From an uncultured Eubacteriales bacterium (lineage in GTDB: Bacteria; Bacillota; Clostridia; Christensenellales; UBA1242): a DNA stretch of 19,089 bases. The notes beneath the pieces are model-generated. The model had not been told where the DNA came from. It made no database searches and saw only the letters and a list, made by a program, of their open reading frames with translations. This document shows positions 12,488 to 18,860 of the stretch, piece after piece; within the stretch, counting starts at the first letter, position 1, and each line of letters begins with the position of its first letter. A program made the position numbers and the translations under genes. The stretch covers positions 1 to 19,089 of the forward strand of contig CATZIR010000002.1 in assembly GCA_958420145.1 (NCBI GenBank), in the 5' to 3' direction.

Positions 12488-12862
12488 TTAAAATGGTAAA
12501 TCATCATCATCGGTGTTGTCGTAAAGTGGTGGGTGGTTTTCAGTATTTGTTGTAGGCTTAGCATCGTCTTTTTTGCCACTACCCTCAAACACCTCAAAGT
12601 CCCAACATATAAAGTTGTAGTACATTTGCTTTTTGTCGCTATCATACTTATTTGTGCATTCGACTTCAAGCATTTTAATCATTTCATCGCCTTTAAGGTC
12701 TTGTGCCTTATCGTGGGCTTTACCTATAAAGCGAACATAACTACTGAAGTCTTGGACATAATCATCGTCCTTTTTCTTGCTAGTAGATATTTTTATTTCA
12801 GTAAATTTGTCTTTTTTTCTAATTTCCCAAACTTTTGCAAGTCTGCCATTTGCGAAACTCAT
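12488..12862 (-). CDS. ssb: Single-stranded DNA-binding protein, 124 aa
   Basis: The N-terminal 95 residues fit an OB-fold: MSFANGRLAKVWEIR, then KFTEIKISTSKKK, SSYVRFIGKAHDKA, IKMLEVECTNKYD and YYNFICWDFEVFEG. A short Asn/Pro/Asp linker leads to the terminal DDDDLPF, the acidic tip by which bacterial SSBs recruit partners. At 124 residues it is shorter than chromosomal SSBs (about 170-180). It would protect ssDNA during exonuclease, annealing and replication steps encoded next to it. Its ATG overlaps the preceding stop by four bases. Confidence 0.88.
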   Translation of the reverse strand: MSFANGRLAKVWEIRKKDKFTEIKISTSKKKDDDYVQDFSSYVRFIGKAHDKAQDLKGDEMIKMLEVECTNKYDSDKKQMYYNFICWDFEVFEGSGKKDDAKPTTNTENHPPLYDNTDDDDLPF

Positions 12863-13158
12863 TCTAATTCTCCTTTTAACTGCCTTTCTAATTTTTCAAG
12901 TTCAGTTTCTAATTTTTTAATTTGTGTTTTTTGATATTCAACATCATCGAATAAAGACATTGTCTCGTCCATACAAACTTTAAGTTTGTGAGGTAAGTTC
13001 ATTTGGCTAACCATTGCTTTATAAACTTCGTTTGCTCGCAACAAGAATTTGCCAGCATCTTGCAACTCTTTAATCAATTTTCGTTGATTGTAGCATTTAG
13101 TAATCAATTCCTCTCGTGTTAGTTCTTCAAGTGGAACTGTTTGCTTTTTCTTAGCCAT
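12859..13158 (-). CDS. Small coiled-coil protein between annealing protein and SSB, 99 aa
   Basis: All-helical: LEELTREELITKCYNQRKLI then LRANEVYKAMVSQMNLPHKL and a C-terminal heptad-like stretch (YQKTQIKKLETELEKLERQL). The N-terminus is basic. The ribosome binding site is weak (AAAGGT), and the 3' end overlaps the SSB start by four bases, so translation is linked. The family is not recognised; an accessory of the recombination module is a reasonable guess from position. Confidence 0.65.
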   Translation of the reverse strand: MAKKKQTVPLEELTREELITKCYNQRKLIKELQDAGKFLLRANEVYKAMVSQMNLPHKLKVCMDETMSLFDDVEYQKTQIKKLETELEKLERQLKGELE

Positions 13159-13160
13159 AA

Positions 13161-13967
13161 TTATTTACCTTTACGAGCCTTAGCAAGTTCTTTAATCTTT
13201 GTGATAACTTTATTAACCTCATCTGGTTTGACCTCTTTAATGTCCATATAGCCAAGTTCGTTAAGAATTTCTTTAAGGTCAGTATCGATAAGGCTTAAAG
13301 CACCAAGAGTAGCATAGATTGTTTTGATTTGGTCTTTTGTAATCTTATTAACCTTAGTGTCTTTTTGGGTTTTTAACTTTTTAATACCCTCATTGTCTTC
13401 AAGGTCAACAGTGTACATATCGCTTATGCCACCAATATTAAGTATTGCATCGCCAAGTGCTCTTTTCTTTGCGATTTTCATAACTGTGTTTGCCAAACTA
13501 TCTGGTGTCTCGCTTTTTTCGTATTGGTTTACATATTTCTTTTCTTCAGTATTTGCACAACCAACACCTTCAGCAACTTTAATGTCGCCAAAATATAATT
13601 CGCAAGCCCATTCCCAAGCATAGTAGTTTCTTATTGTTTCAACAGTTTCGTATGATTTAGTTTTTTCGTTGTATTTTTTGTATTGTTTAGATTGATTAGC
13701 AACATAATCTCTATTTAAGAGTTTATATCTAGGTGTAAGCCCTAAATAAAGTTGTATTTTTTCAAAGCCAGGTTTAAGTAGGCAAGGTTTATCAGTTCCT
13801 GGTATTTGTCCAAAGTCAACACCATCAACAAAGTCGTTTTTGATAAACTCTTTAAACTTTTTAACTTTTTCAGCCCTTTCAACCATCATTGTTTCTGGTA
13901 GGTTTTGAATAATACTTGTCCCATTAACAACTTGAATTTCCATAGATTGTTTATTATCAGTTCCCAT
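13161..13967 (-). CDS. Putative single-strand annealing protein (Rad52-superfamily-like), 268 aa
   Basis: Residues about 45-72 carry DFGQIPGTDKPCLLKPGFEK and about 159-175 carry ANTVMKIAKKRALGDAIL followed by a SDMYTVDLED element. This pair of motifs marks a widespread phage protein type found beside exonucleases and SSBs and thought to be related to Rad52-like annealing proteins; that assignment is from memory and context. It would pair complementary ssDNA strands in recombination. A C-terminal segment (200-268) is a Lys-rich helical extension. Its neighbours are an exonuclease upstream (stop and start share one base) and an SSB downstream, a classic phage recombination module. An AAGGAG 13 bases from the ATG supports the start. 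Confidence 0.72.
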   Translation of the reverse strand: MGTDNKQSMEIQVVNGTSIIQNLPETMMVERAEKVKKFKEFIKNDFVDGVDFGQIPGTDKPCLLKPGFEKIQLYLGLTPRYKLLNRDYVANQSKQYKKYNEKTKSYETVETIRNYYAWEWACELYFGDIKVAEGVGCANTEEKKYVNQYEKSETPDSLANTVMKIAKKRALGDAILNIGGISDMYTVDLEDNEGIKKLKTQKDTKVNKITKDQIKTIYATLGALSLIDTDLKEILNELGYMDIKEVKPDEVNKVITKIKELAKARKGK

Positions 13968-14578
13968 TATAATTTAATGTCTCCTTTTATTTCTTTAAAA
14001 ATATTTAGATATTTGTAGAATAAGTCCTCGTTGACCTCAATAGGTATGAGCCTATGTTCGCCATTATCATATAGTTGTAATATGTATAATGCATCGACTT
14101 TTTGGTCTGGGTGTCTTTCATTCCACATAATTCGATAAGCATTTAATTGTAATTCACTTCTTAATTTGCTTATGGTTTTAGATGTCTTTTTGTCGATAAT
14201 TGCCAACTTGCCATCTATAAACTTAACAAGGTCTATCGTTCCAGCAAAATCGTGCTCGATTGAGTAAAGTTTTTCTTCACTTGCAATCGGTAAGGTTGGG
14301 TAAGAATTACGAAAGTTTGCATAAGCATAAACATAATTTATAATTTCGTAATTTTCTTGTACCCATTCATCATCTAGCAAATCGATTAAGCCATATTCAT
14401 AGTCTTCAGTTTTTTCGTGTACAAGTGTGCCTCGCTCAGCCGCCGCCTCAATATTCTTTTGAGGTATGCCTTCGAGTGCAATAACATCAACAGTTTTTAA
14501 AATATCACTCACACAAGGCTTTTGTTCGCCAAAGTAGTAGTAAATATGTTTTTCACTATCGAAATAAAGTCCTTCCAT
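13967..14578 (-). CDS. PD-(D/E)XK exonuclease of the RecB/Cas4 type, 203 aa
   Basis: The nuclease motifs appear in order: RGTLVHE with H54, EEKLYSIEHDFAGTIDLV with E101/E102 and D116, IIDKKTSK with D129 and K131, and ELQLNAY with Q144 and Y148. This is the full RecB-family set (H, E, D, DxK, QxxxY). No cysteines suggest an iron-sulphur cluster, so it is not a Cas4. It would resect double-stranded DNA ends to give ssDNA for the adjacent annealing protein. The ATG follows AAGGAG with ideal spacing; the stop shares a base with the annealing protein's start. Confidence 0.87.
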   Translation of the reverse strand: MEGLYFDSEKHIYYYFGEQKPCVSDILKTVDVIALEGIPQKNIEAAAERGTLVHEKTEDYEYGLIDLLDDEWVQENYEIINYVYAYANFRNSYPTLPIASEEKLYSIEHDFAGTIDLVKFIDGKLAIIDKKTSKTISKLRSELQLNAYRIMWNERHPDQKVDALYILQLYDNGEHRLIPIEVNEDLFYKYLNIFKEIKGDIKL

Positions 14579-14775
14579 TACAACTCCTTGATATTTACAA
14601 AGATTGTTTCATTTGTTATATCTATTTGTTGTTGTAATGCTTTCTTGTTGTTTGGGTCATTTAATTTACTTTCGGTCTTTGAAAGTTCAACATAATCTTG
14701 TAAGAGTTTAATTGTTTGTTGAGCAACCTTAATTTGCTCTGGGCTTTTATAACCCTTTTTATTGGTATCTGCCAT
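14578..14775 (-). CDS. Small helical protein, 65 aa
   Basis: TAGGAG supports the ATG. The product is hydrophilic and helical (IKVAQQTIKLLQDYVELSKT; KALQQQIDITNETIFVNIKE), with a basic N-terminal tail. No family is recognised. Its stop codon shares a base with the exonuclease start, so it is translated with the recombination module. Confidence 0.65.
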   Translation of the reverse strand: MADTNKKGYKSPEQIKVAQQTIKLLQDYVELSKTESKLNDPNNKKALQQQIDITNETIFVNIKEL

Positions 14776-14787
14776 TTTTCTAATCTC

Positions 14788-15156
14788 CTAATTAAATGAT
14801 TTGTCGTTTCGGTCAACACCAGCATAAGCCAATACAAATTTGTCTAGCACGGTGTAACCATTCATTGATTTACCTTGATAGGTAACAATCTTAAATTTAT
14901 TGTCCACTTCGCCTATAACAAAGTAGTGGTATAGGTCAGTAGCAATATTGATTGATCCATCAGTATTTCGCCACCATAGTGGGCTATTCAATATCATTTG
15001 TTTAACATTGAATTTTTTGCATCGTTGTAGCAATCGCTCTTTGGCGTGCTTTGTTAAGATATAATTGTGTGCAATGTGTTCTATCTTTTTCCTTGATATA
15101 AGACTTACTGGTGCTCTTCCAACCATTCGGCAAACCAACTCTTGTCTTCGTGGCAA
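14788..15156 (-). CDS. Hypothetical protein, possible DUF4258/RelE-like fold, up to 122 aa
   Basis: The start is uncertain. A TTG at 15156 has GAGG ten bases upstream; an ATG at 15126 has no clear site. Both overlap the upstream zinc-ribbon gene. From residue 33 (YILTKHAKERLLQRC) the sequence has the T-HA-R-xx-R pattern of DUF4258-type small proteins. It is followed by strands (LYHYFVIGEVDNKFKIVTYQ) and an acidic or neutral end. Some members of that fold group are mRNA-interferase toxins, but no antitoxin partner is evident and the catalytic residues cannot be confirmed. Function remains unknown. Confidence 0.6.
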   Translation of the reverse strand: MPRRQELVCRMVGRAPVSLISRKKIEHIAHNYILTKHAKERLLQRCKKFNVKQMILNSPLWWRNTDGSINIATDLYHYFVIGEVDNKFKIVTYQGKSMNGYTVLDKFVLAYAGVDRNDKSFN

Positions 15157-15560
15157 TAATCTTTTGCCTCTTTGTCGATTTTGTCCTTGTCGAGTTTTCT
15201 TGCTTGCTCTAATTCTCGTTTAAGTATCTCCTCAATTTGCTCTTTCGTAAAAGAGTGGACTAGATAGCCATTTATTTCAATGGTATCAGTATTTTCCTCG
15301 CCTATAAGCAATGCATTCTCATAGGTCGCATTTTCGTTTAAACAGAAATCACAAGCGCCATTATGGTCTTCATCATAAAAATATTCATCACACACACTAC
15401 ATTTATCTGCCTCTACAAACTCGCCACCACAACTACAATTATCTACAAATGTTTGAGGGCAAGAACGCCACCCAACACCGGTATCGTAGCCAAAGTCTTC
15501 AGTATATGTAGGCAAATCGTCTTCTTCGCAAAGTTCACCACATCTATTGCAAACATACAT
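15105..15560 (-). CDS. Zinc-ribbon protein with charged C-terminal helix, 151 aa
   Basis: I chose the ATG at 15560 (MYVCNRCG) because GAGGTGG lies 6 bases upstream; a GTG three codons earlier lies inside that site. Cys pairs CNRC (4-7), CSC (about 43-45), CSVC (about 54-57) and CDFC (about 70-73) suggest two zinc ribbons. The C-terminal half is a highly charged helix (KEQIEEILKRELEQARKLDK) ending WFAEWLEEHQ. Such proteins are common in early phage operons, with unknown roles that may include binding nucleic acid or protein. The 3' end overlaps the next gene. Confidence 0.75.
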   Translation of the reverse strand: MYVCNRCGELCEEDDLPTYTEDFGYDTGVGWRSCPQTFVDNCSCGGEFVEADKCSVCDEYFYDEDHNGACDFCLNENATYENALLIGEENTDTIEINGYLVHSFTKEQIEEILKRELEQARKLDKDKIDKEAKDYCHEDKSWFAEWLEEHQ

Positions 15561-15561
15561 A

Positions 15562-15738
15562 TTAGCCACCTCGCATTTTCTTTAATAATGATAGAAAAGA
15601 TATTCGCTTGTTAGTTAGGTCCAGCATCGTTAATAGATGGGCTTGCAATTCCATCAACTCATCAAGTGAGAGATGTGCAATCGCACCAAGCATTGTCTTT
15701 TCTTGCTTTTCTAAATCTAACCCCTTTGACTTTTTCAT
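15562..15738 (-). CDS. Small protein of the early operon, 58 aa
   Basis: A short gene with a GAGGT site five bases before its ATG, which lies one base after the stop of the Cro-like gene at 15740-15931. It ends one base before the ATG of the zinc-ribbon gene. The product has a basic start (MKKSKGLDLEKQEKTML), a central helix (AIAHLSLDELMELQAHLLTM) and a basic end (LLKKMRGG). It is probably a two-helix protein. The exact packing between neighbours and the good ribosome binding site argue that it is real. Confidence 0.68.
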   Translation of the reverse strand: MKKSKGLDLEKQEKTMLGAIAHLSLDELMELQAHLLTMLDLTNKRISFLSLLKKMRGG

Positions 15739-15739
15739 A

Positions 15740-15931
15740 CTAAACCTCGAATTTTAGTAAATAGTCCATAGGTTTGCTTGTTATGTAACTTGCTAACTTA
15801 ACAATAGGTAATGGCATTCCATAAATGCATCTTTCAAACTGTTCGTATTCTTTTGGCGTGACACAAAGTTCACTAGCCATTTGCTCAATAGACAAATTCA
15901 TTTCAAGTCTTGCTTTTTGTAAACCACTCAT
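15740..15931 (-). CDS. XRE-family helix-turn-helix protein, 63 aa
   Basis: I chose the ATG at 15931 (MSGLQKARLEMN) because AAGGAG sits 7 bases upstream; a longer reading frame starts ten codons earlier with no site. Residues 3-60 form a single HTH_3-type domain: LQKARLEMNLSIEQMASELC, then VTPKEYEQFERCIYGMPLPI and KLASYITSKPMDYLL. It is the second small regulator of the leftward operon, probably working with the upstream Cro-like protein or with the repressors to set early gene expression. Confidence 0.8.
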   Translation of the reverse strand: MSGLQKARLEMNLSIEQMASELCVTPKEYEQFERCIYGMPLPIVKLASYITSKPMDYLLKFEV

Positions 15932-15932
15932 A

Positions 15933-16157
15933 CTAATTCTCCTTTTTGTTTCTTTGCTCAATCTTGTCTTTGCTAAACAAATAGTCCATTGTTTTGCCTG
16001 GCATAAGTTCCAAGATGATTTGTATTTCGCTCAACTTAAACTCTTGCTTTCCAAGAATTTTATTTCGCAAAGTGTTTTCAGTAATATGTAATTTGTCGGC
16101 AACGAAACGTCTAGTCAAATTATTCTTAGTAAATTCAGCATTAAGATTTGCAAACAC
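15933..16157 (-). CDS. Cro-like XRE regulator, first gene of the leftward early operon, 74 aa
   Basis: I chose the GTG at 16157 because AAAAGGAGGT ends nine bases upstream; the earlier GTG at 16166 abuts that site with no spacing. The domain reads NLTRRFVADKLHITENTLRN, then KILGKQEFKLSEIQIILELM and TMDYLFSKDK, a small XRE helix-turn-helix. Its position, divergent from the repressor gene and immediately after the operator region, is that of Cro in lambdoid switches. It probably binds one or more of the three operator-like sites at 16214-16328 and dampens repressor transcription. Confidence 0.82.
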   Translation of the reverse strand: MFANLNAEFTKNNLTRRFVADKLHITENTLRNKILGKQEFKLSEIQIILELMPGKTMDYLFSKDKIEQRNKKEN

Positions 16158-16237
16158 TAAACACACACCTCCTTTTGCAAATATTTTGACTTACGGAAAC
16201 TTGTAAACAGTTATGAATAATCGTAATCAATACCCAC

Positions 16238-16266
16238 ATTATATACGAATAATCATACATTGTCAA
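16238..16266 (-). promoter_or_regulatory. Leftward early promoter (PR-like)
   Basis: On the reverse strand TTGACA (16266-16261), 17 bases, TATAAT (16243-16238): a perfect consensus match. It would start near 16231 and drive the long operon beginning with the Cro-like gene. An operator-like word lies in its spacer, so repression is expected in the integrated state. Confidence 0.88.
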
Positions 16267-16295
16267 CGATTTTTAATGATTTTTCAAAAAAAATA

Positions 16296-16324
16296 TTGAT
16301 TTTTCATAAATATTTATGTATAAT
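16296..16324 (+). promoter_or_regulatory. Rightward promoter of the repressor-integrase operon (PRM-like)
   Basis: TTGATT (16296-16301), 17 bases, TATAAT (16319-16324). An operator-like word overlaps the -10 box, so the repressor probably regulates its own synthesis. A full AGGAGG site for the repressor ATG follows at 16344-16349. Confidence 0.78.
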
Positions 16325-16354
16325 CATTATTGTAAATAAATATAGGAGGTGGAA

Positions 16355-16759
16355 ATGAAAGAGTTAGATATTTACGATAGAATAGATTTTAGGCTCAAAG
16401 AGATGAATGCAACTCGAAAAAAGATGTGCTCGGATTTAAACATTCCTTATAGCACTCTAACAAGTTTCTATCAAAGCCGTTCGGGGAATATGACGTTATC
16501 GACTATTAAAAAAATCGCCGACTACTTAGACTGCTCAATGGACTTTCTAGTAAATGGCGAAGGCAACAAGTCTTATAATAACAACATAATGTATAACGGA
16601 AACATACACTCAATAACCATCTCGAACGGAGATAGAAATTCACAAAGGGAATTAACTGAAATCGAATATGAGATAATGAAAGTCTGTTCTAGGCTATCTA
16701 CAAAAAAGAAAAATGCCTTGCTGAGCGAGGCATATAGAATTGAAAAAGAGGAGGAATAA
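16355..16759 (+). CDS. CI-type XRE repressor, 134 aa
   Basis: I chose the ATG at 16355 because AGGAGG at 16344-16349 is spaced five bases away; an in-frame GTG at 16349 lies in the site itself. Residues about 5-66 are an XRE helix-turn-helix: IDFRLKEMNATRKKMCSDLN, then IPYSTLTSFYQSRSGNMTLS and IADYLDCSMDFLVNGEG. The C-terminal half has no peptidase motif; it ends in two helices (LTEIEYEIMKVCSRLSTKKK; ALLSEAYRIEKEEE), probably for dimerisation. It would hold the leftward promoter shut in the lysogen-like state. It is followed 5 bases later by a second XRE gene. Confidence 0.87.
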   Translation: MKELDIYDRIDFRLKEMNATRKKMCSDLNIPYSTLTSFYQSRSGNMTLSTIKKIADYLDCSMDFLVNGEGNKSYNNNIMYNGNIHSITISNGDRNSQRELTEIEYEIMKVCSRLSTKKKNALLSEAYRIEKEEE

Positions 16760-16764
16760 CTAAA

Positions 16765-17307
16765 ATGCATCAAACAATAGGTCAAAGAATGTCTTACCTT
16801 ATGAAACAAAAAGGTATAACAAACATTGAAATGGGCGAATTGCTAAATGTTGACCCAAGTTATATTGCAAAGTTTAAGAACGATGCAAGGCGACCTAACA
16901 CATATCAAATCGATAAAATTGCTAGACGACTTAATGTGACGACCGATTATTTGCTTGGCAATGAGGCTGTTGGCTTACCTTTTTATGTCGACATTCTAAA
17001 AACAAACGAAAGACAAGGCATCAATCTTATGAGTGGTATTTCGAGCGAGAAACATTTTTCTCTGCATAATGTTTGGAAAACCATAAATGAGTTAAAAAAA
17101 GATGACTTGCTTATATTCCAAAAGGATATAGATATAATAAATAATAAAATATATATAATATCATATAATAAAGAGCAAGTAATTTTGGGTAGAGTTTTCG
17201 ACAATATGCTTTTCTTTGATAATGGAATGCCACCAGTTGACATTTCTAACAAGGATCAATATTGTGTGCTAGGTAGACTAATTCGAGTTGAAAGGTACTT
17301 TAACTAA
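16765..17307 (+). CDS. XRE repressor with degenerate LexA/S24-like C-terminal domain, 180 aa
   Basis: Residues 3-66 form an XRE helix-turn-helix (IGQRMSYLMKQKGITNIEMG, then ELLNVDPSYIAKFKNDARRP and ARRLNVTTDYLLG). The C-terminal 70 residues follow the strand order of the S24 peptidase fold (DLLIFQKDIDIINNKIYIIS; VILGRVFDNMLFF; YCVLGRLIRVERYF). However, there is no GxSM nucleophile segment, and the position of the usual catalytic Lys reads ILGRV (140-144), so it seems unable to self-cleave. GAGGAGG precedes the ATG, and the stop shares a base with the integrase start. It may act as a second, non-cleavable regulator or a sensor responding to another signal. Confidence 0.78.
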   Translation: MHQTIGQRMSYLMKQKGITNIEMGELLNVDPSYIAKFKNDARRPNTYQIDKIARRLNVTTDYLLGNEAVGLPFYVDILKTNERQGINLMSGISSEKHFSLHNVWKTINELKKDDLLIFQKDIDIINNKIYIISYNKEQVILGRVFDNMLFFDNGMPPVDISNKDQYCVLGRLIRVERYFN

Positions 17308-18590
17308 TGAGCAAGGCTTACAAAGTATTTCGTTGCCCCACTTGTAAAAGAGATGTAACAGCCCACAAAGATGGCAGAAAGGACTTTTGTAATAAATGTA
17401 ATACTGAAGTCAAATTAAGATGCTGGGGGCTAAGGTTTAGAATACAAGAGGAAGGCAAGGTTGTTCATAAGAATATGGTAGGCTATCGTACCGAGAAAGA
17501 CGCTAACGATGCTTACTTACAATTTATGTCTACTTATAAGAAACCAACAAACCCAGTCGGTGCACCAATCTACAAATTAAAGATTGAGGACATTTTCCCT
17601 GTCTACCTTAAAGTTAAGGCAAGCGAGGTTAAGCAAAGCACTTATTATGATATTATTAAATGTTTCAATACCAACATTTTACCATACTTTACTGGTCGAA
17701 TTGTAACCACAATAACGACACAAGACATTAGAGATTGGCAAGACTTCTTAGTTTCAAAGGGCTATGCTCTTAAAACGAAACAAAAGAATAGAGCCTATTT
17801 AAACAATTTATTTGATTACCTGCATAAGGAATATGGTATTGAAAATGTAGTTGAGCGAGTAAAAGGTTTCAGCAAGAAGTTAGAAACCATCGCCCCAGTA
17901 GAAATGAATATAATTGAGCCAAACGAATACCAAGAGTTTGAAAAGGTAGTTGATGACTTGCACGATAAAACAATGTTTAACATATTATATTTATGTCAAA
18001 CGAGAAAAGGCGAAATGTGTGCATTGACTTGGAATGATTGGCTAGGCGACAAACAAAAACTAAACATTGACAAAACATTCTCTCGTATCTCATTCGATGG
18101 AACACAAGACCAATACCCAGTTCCTAAGGCGAGTGTTATAAAAGAGTTTAATGTTGGGCAAAAAAGCAAATACATTGTCCATTCGCCAAAAAGTACAAAT
18201 AGTGTGAGAAAGATTGATTTGCCAGATAGTACAATCAATTATCTACAACAACTATACGATATTCGCTCAAAAGAGCAAGGGTTTAGCAACGATGAGTTCA
18301 TATTCGGTAAACGAGGCTTATTTATGAATTACACCACTCTATCTAATAGATTTGAAAAATATAAGATGCAATCGAATGTTAGTCAAAAAGTAAGAGTGCA
18401 CGATTTAAGGCACTCTGGTGTAAGTTTGCTAATTAACACATATCAAAATAGTTCATCTAACATAAACACTCTACAATTAGAGTTTATCATCGCTGAGAGA
18501 ATTGGCGACACAGTCGAACAAGTTATTAAAACTTATGGACACTTATTCAAAGGTATGCAATCAATAGTGGCTAAAAACATTAAATTGTAA
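17307..18590 (+). CDS. int: Tyrosine recombinase / integrase with N-terminal zinc ribbon, 427 aa
   Basis: The protein starts with a four-Cys zinc ribbon (C10, C13, C28, C31), then an arm-binding region (GLRFRIQEEG, GYRTEKDANDAY) and a SAM-like core-binding domain (about 92-180). The catalytic domain shows R233 in QTRKGE, K295 in SPKST, H365-xx-R368 in HDLRH, D401 at the usual H/W position and the nucleophile Y410 in KTYGHLF. All key residues expected for strand exchange are present, apart from Asp in place of the second His/Trp, which varies in the family. It would insert and, with a directionality factor, excise the element at the tRNA-Gly 3' end 270 bases downstream. It is co-transcribed with the two repressors. 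The added zinc ribbon is uncommon among phage integrases and may bind the arm-type repeats. Confidence 0.95.
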   Translation: MSKAYKVFRCPTCKRDVTAHKDGRKDFCNKCNTEVKLRCWGLRFRIQEEGKVVHKNMVGYRTEKDANDAYLQFMSTYKKPTNPVGAPIYKLKIEDIFPVYLKVKASEVKQSTYYDIIKCFNTNILPYFTGRIVTTITTQDIRDWQDFLVSKGYALKTKQKNRAYLNNLFDYLHKEYGIENVVERVKGFSKKLETIAPVEMNIIEPNEYQEFEKVVDDLHDKTMFNILYLCQTRKGEMCALTWNDWLGDKQKLNIDKTFSRISFDGTQDQYPVPKASVIKEFNVGQKSKYIVHSPKSTNSVRKIDLPDSTINYLQQLYDIRSKEQGFSNDEFIFGKRGLFMNYTTLSNRFEKYKMQSNVSQKVRVHDLRHSGVSLLINTYQNSSSNINTLQLEFIIAERIGDTVEQVIKTYGHLFKGMQSIVAKNIKL

Positions 18591-18606
18591 AGAAAATCAC
18601 AAAAAA

Positions 18607-18622
18607 TAATGATTTTTCAAAA
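18607..18622 (+). repeat. 16-bp repeat shared with the lysogeny control region
   Basis: TAATGATTTTTCAAAA here is identical to 16274-16289, which lies between the two switch promoters. Here it is just upstream of the outward promoter at 18639-18667. It is also near a CACAAAA / TTTTGTG stem (18598-18604, 18625-18631) that lacks the T-run of a terminator. Confidence 0.7.
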
Positions 18623-18638
18623 TATTTTGTGAAAATAG

Positions 18639-18667
18639 TTGACTTTGTCAATTTAATCTGCTATATT
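18639..18667 (+). promoter_or_regulatory. Outward-facing promoter at the right end
   Basis: TTGACT (18639-18644), 17 bases, TATATT (18662-18667), with a predicted start near 18674. It reads through the attachment region towards the tRNA genes. The only reading frame after it is a 30-codon ATG frame at 18680-18772 that lacks a ribosome binding site. Confidence 0.72.
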
Positions 18668-18709
18668 GTTATCATACTTATGGGAGCAAAAGTAAACCGA
18701 GAGCGAGAT

Positions 18710-18857
18710 TTACGGTACACCTTACGGTACAAAAACACGGAATTGCCAAGTCAGTTTCAGTTTAGTCAGTAAGTAAAAGTTCCAAAATGACACATAGTCA
18801 AAGAGTGTGTACTGACAGTCAGTTTCAGTTTAATATTAACTGACTAGGTTGTCAGTT
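18710..18857 (+). repeat. Attachment-site arm region: direct repeats and palindromes
   Basis: Two TTACGGTACA repeats (18710-18719, 18722-18731) are 12 bp apart. Two identical 16-bp words AGTCAGTTTCAGTTTA (18749-18764, 18817-18832) lie 68 bp apart. A perfect palindrome ACTGAC-A-GTCAGT spans 18811-18823. An inverted pair AACTGAC / GTCAGTT (18838-18844, 18851-18857) surrounds six bases (TAGGTT) directly before the tRNA fragment. This layout fits integrase and excisionase binding sites at attR. It fills most of the gene-free stretch 18591-18923. Confidence 0.75.
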
Positions 18858-18860
18858 CTT

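Larger units (their letters stand above)
16214..16328. promoter_or_regulatory. Operator region of the lysogeny switch with three related sites
   Basis: Three 12-base words agree with yGwATAATCrTw: TGAATAATCGTA (16214-16225), CGAATAATCATA (16246-16257) and TGTATAATCATT (16317-16328). The first lies in the leader of the leftward transcript, the second inside the spacer of the leftward promoter and the third over the -10 box of the rightward promoter. This arrangement would let one repressor control both directions. Confidence 0.7.

Noticed and set aside
12478..12669. 63-codon reverse frame overlapping the SSB gene
   Set aside because: It is an out-of-frame shadow of the SSB coding sequence; the SSB frame has the OB-fold and DDDDLPF tip.
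13967..14578. Cas4 nuclease
   Set aside because: The motifs are RecB-like but the cysteine cluster of Cas4 is absent and no CRISPR system is present.
18598..18631. Possible terminator after the integrase (CACAAAA / TTTTGTG stem)
   Set aside because: Long AT-rich loop and no T-run after the stem; not convincing as a rho-independent terminator.
18680..18772. 30-codon ATG frame just after the outward promoter
   Set aside because: No ribosome binding site, almost at the predicted transcript start, and its codons are made of the attachment-site repeats; kept only as a remark.
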